From positions 1 through 28,099 of the forward strand of contig JAQMWT010000554.1 in assembly GCA_029834535.1 (NCBI GenBank): a stretch of DNA of 28,099 nt. The letters are read 5' to 3'. Below are positions 27,364 through 28,099 of the stretch, piece by piece. The notes beneath the pieces are model-generated. The model made no database searches. It had not been told where the DNA came from and saw only the letters and a program-made list of their open reading frames with translations. Positions within the stretch are counted from its first letter, which is position 1. Every line of letters starts with the position of its first letter. Origin of the DNA: Chrysophaeum taylorii. Lineage: Eukaryota; Sar; Pelagophyceae; Pelagomonadales; Pelagomonadaceae. Made by a program: the position numbers and the translations under genes.

Positions 27364-28099
27364 TTAGTCGTTCGTGCTCGTCGCGTGCGGCACCACGCGC
27401 TGGCGCTTCGCATCCCGCGTCTTGGCTCGCGCCACCTGAGCACGCTTGCTGTTCTTTTCGAAGGATTCGGGACGGAGTTCCTTGATAATCTCCGGGAGGA
27501 GATCACAGATGGCCTTCCAGTTGGATTCTTGACCCGGTTGCAGACGCGCGTTGACACGAGCCTCGAGCAGTGCGACACCCTGCTGCTCGCCGTGCTTTTC
27601 GAGATAGTCGAAGATAGGCTTGCGCTTCTCGTACGTCGTGTTAAACTTGCGGCTTTTGCCTCTCGGATCGCGCGCTCTGGCGCTGCGCCAGGAGAAACCC
27701 GTTTTGCCGGTACCCGGGCGCCTGATGGGACCGTAGTACTCGTCAAGGTACTTGAGAGGAGCACCGATGCCGACGCCGCGGAAGTACTCTTCGGCCAACT
27801 CCCCTATGGTCGCTGGGCATGAGGCGAGCTTCGTCGCAAGAGCGAAGTTAGGAAGCGCGGGGGGGGTCAACCGGCCAGGTCGATTTATCCGACACAACCA
27901 GTCTTTGTTGACCAAACAGAGGGGCGTCGTCTGAGGCGTCGTTTGAGTCGGCGGCCGAAGCCCGTGGCGGTGTCTCTGGAAACAAAGCGGGAGTGGTCGC
28001 AGGGGGGTCCGATATCGCGCCGGTGAGACGCCGCGGCGCGTCATAGCCACATATTTGGTCGTGGATCTCGCTGATGTGCCTAGCAAGGCGTCCGCTTTA
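27364..28099 (-). CDS. ORF with GCR1_C-like DNA-binding domain, partial at window edge
   Basis: The minus frame is open to the window edge and stops at 27364-27366. From about 27811 to 27560 it reads TIGELAEEYFRGVGIGAPLKYLDEYYG, then FSWRSARA, then YEKRKPIFDYLEKHGEQQG. This resembles the GCR1_C domain (W/E-Y-x-G, L-E-x-x-YG, WR, Y-x-R-R/K-x-I), known from yeast Gcr1 and from proteins linked to Crypton elements. A Lys/Arg-rich C-terminus follows (AKTRDAKRQR). Upstream of about 27915 another frame (RRLARHISEIHDQI, Ser/Pro/Asp-rich) looks more protein-like, so a frameshift or an intron near 27915 is likely. It could be a host regulator or a transposon protein. Confidence 0.45.
   Translation of the reverse strand, partial: KADALLGTSARSTTKYVAMTRRGVSPARYRTPLRPLPLCFQRHRHGLRPPTQTTPQTTPLCLVNKDWLCRINRPGRLTPPALPNFALATKLASCPATIGELAEEYFRGVGIGAPLKYLDEYYGPIRRPGTGKTGFSWRSARARDPRGKSRKFNTTYEKRKPIFDYLEKHGEQQGVALLEARVNARLQPGQESNWKAICDLLPEIIKELRPESFEKNSKRAQVARAKTRDAKRQRVVPHATSTND

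Overview
The window is eukaryotic. It holds one intact-looking host gene, a UDP-sugar type nucleotide-sugar transporter (minus strand, 22645-23777), whose reading frame is restored by two short GT-AG introns of 70 and 61 bp. Almost everything else is a mosaic of decayed transposable elements: Ty1/copia and Ty3/gypsy LTR elements, a SINE-like retroposon family and a Helitron helicase relic. The short introns, mixed transposon load and a retrotransposon carrying a cytosine methyltransferase suggest an alga or another microbial eukaryote. I cannot fix the lineage.

Layout. 1-4490: minus-strand open frames of unknown nature. 4490-6796: a 768-codon coiled-coil, Pro/Ser-rich ORF that looks Gag-like. 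About 6990-7395: a gypsy-type LTR. 7402-9971: degenerate RNase H and integrase end of a gypsy pol (minus). 9972-10285: a copia-type LTR (minus) with its polypurine tract, followed by relic sequence with a possible signal-peptide/TM ORF and a full-length SINE-like copy (10892-11222). 11893-19145: a plus-strand copia element with LTR, half-tRNA primer site, leader, gag, protease, DNA methyltransferase, integrase and Pro-rich spacer, broken off before the reverse transcriptase. A second SINE-like copy (14441-14690) sits in its gag with a clean target-site duplication. 19151-20890: a second, GC-rich, coiled-coil Gag-like relic (minus) with a 317-bp tandem duplication. 21340-21590: a second gypsy-type LTR copy (plus). 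21804-22136: another copia LTR (minus) with a perfect primer-binding site. 22645-24166: the transporter and a motif array upstream of it. 24193-24752: a Helitron-type Pif1 helicase relic. 26918-27345: a diverged copia LTR. 27364-28099: an ORF with a GCR1_C-like domain that runs off the window edge.

The main discovery is in the plus-strand copia element. Between protease and integrase, in the same frame as integrase, lies a region with the ordered motifs of a C5-cytosine DNA methyltransferase: I, II, IV with Pro-Cys, VI with Glu, VIII with QxRxR, then IX and X. Retrotransposons that captured such enzymes have been reported from dinoflagellates and charophyte algae, so this may be a further case. 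The copia LTRs are followed by sequence complementary to the anticodon arm of initiator tRNA-Met, the half-tRNA priming used by Drosophila copia and yeast Ty5, and they share a stem-loop with a compensatory base change.
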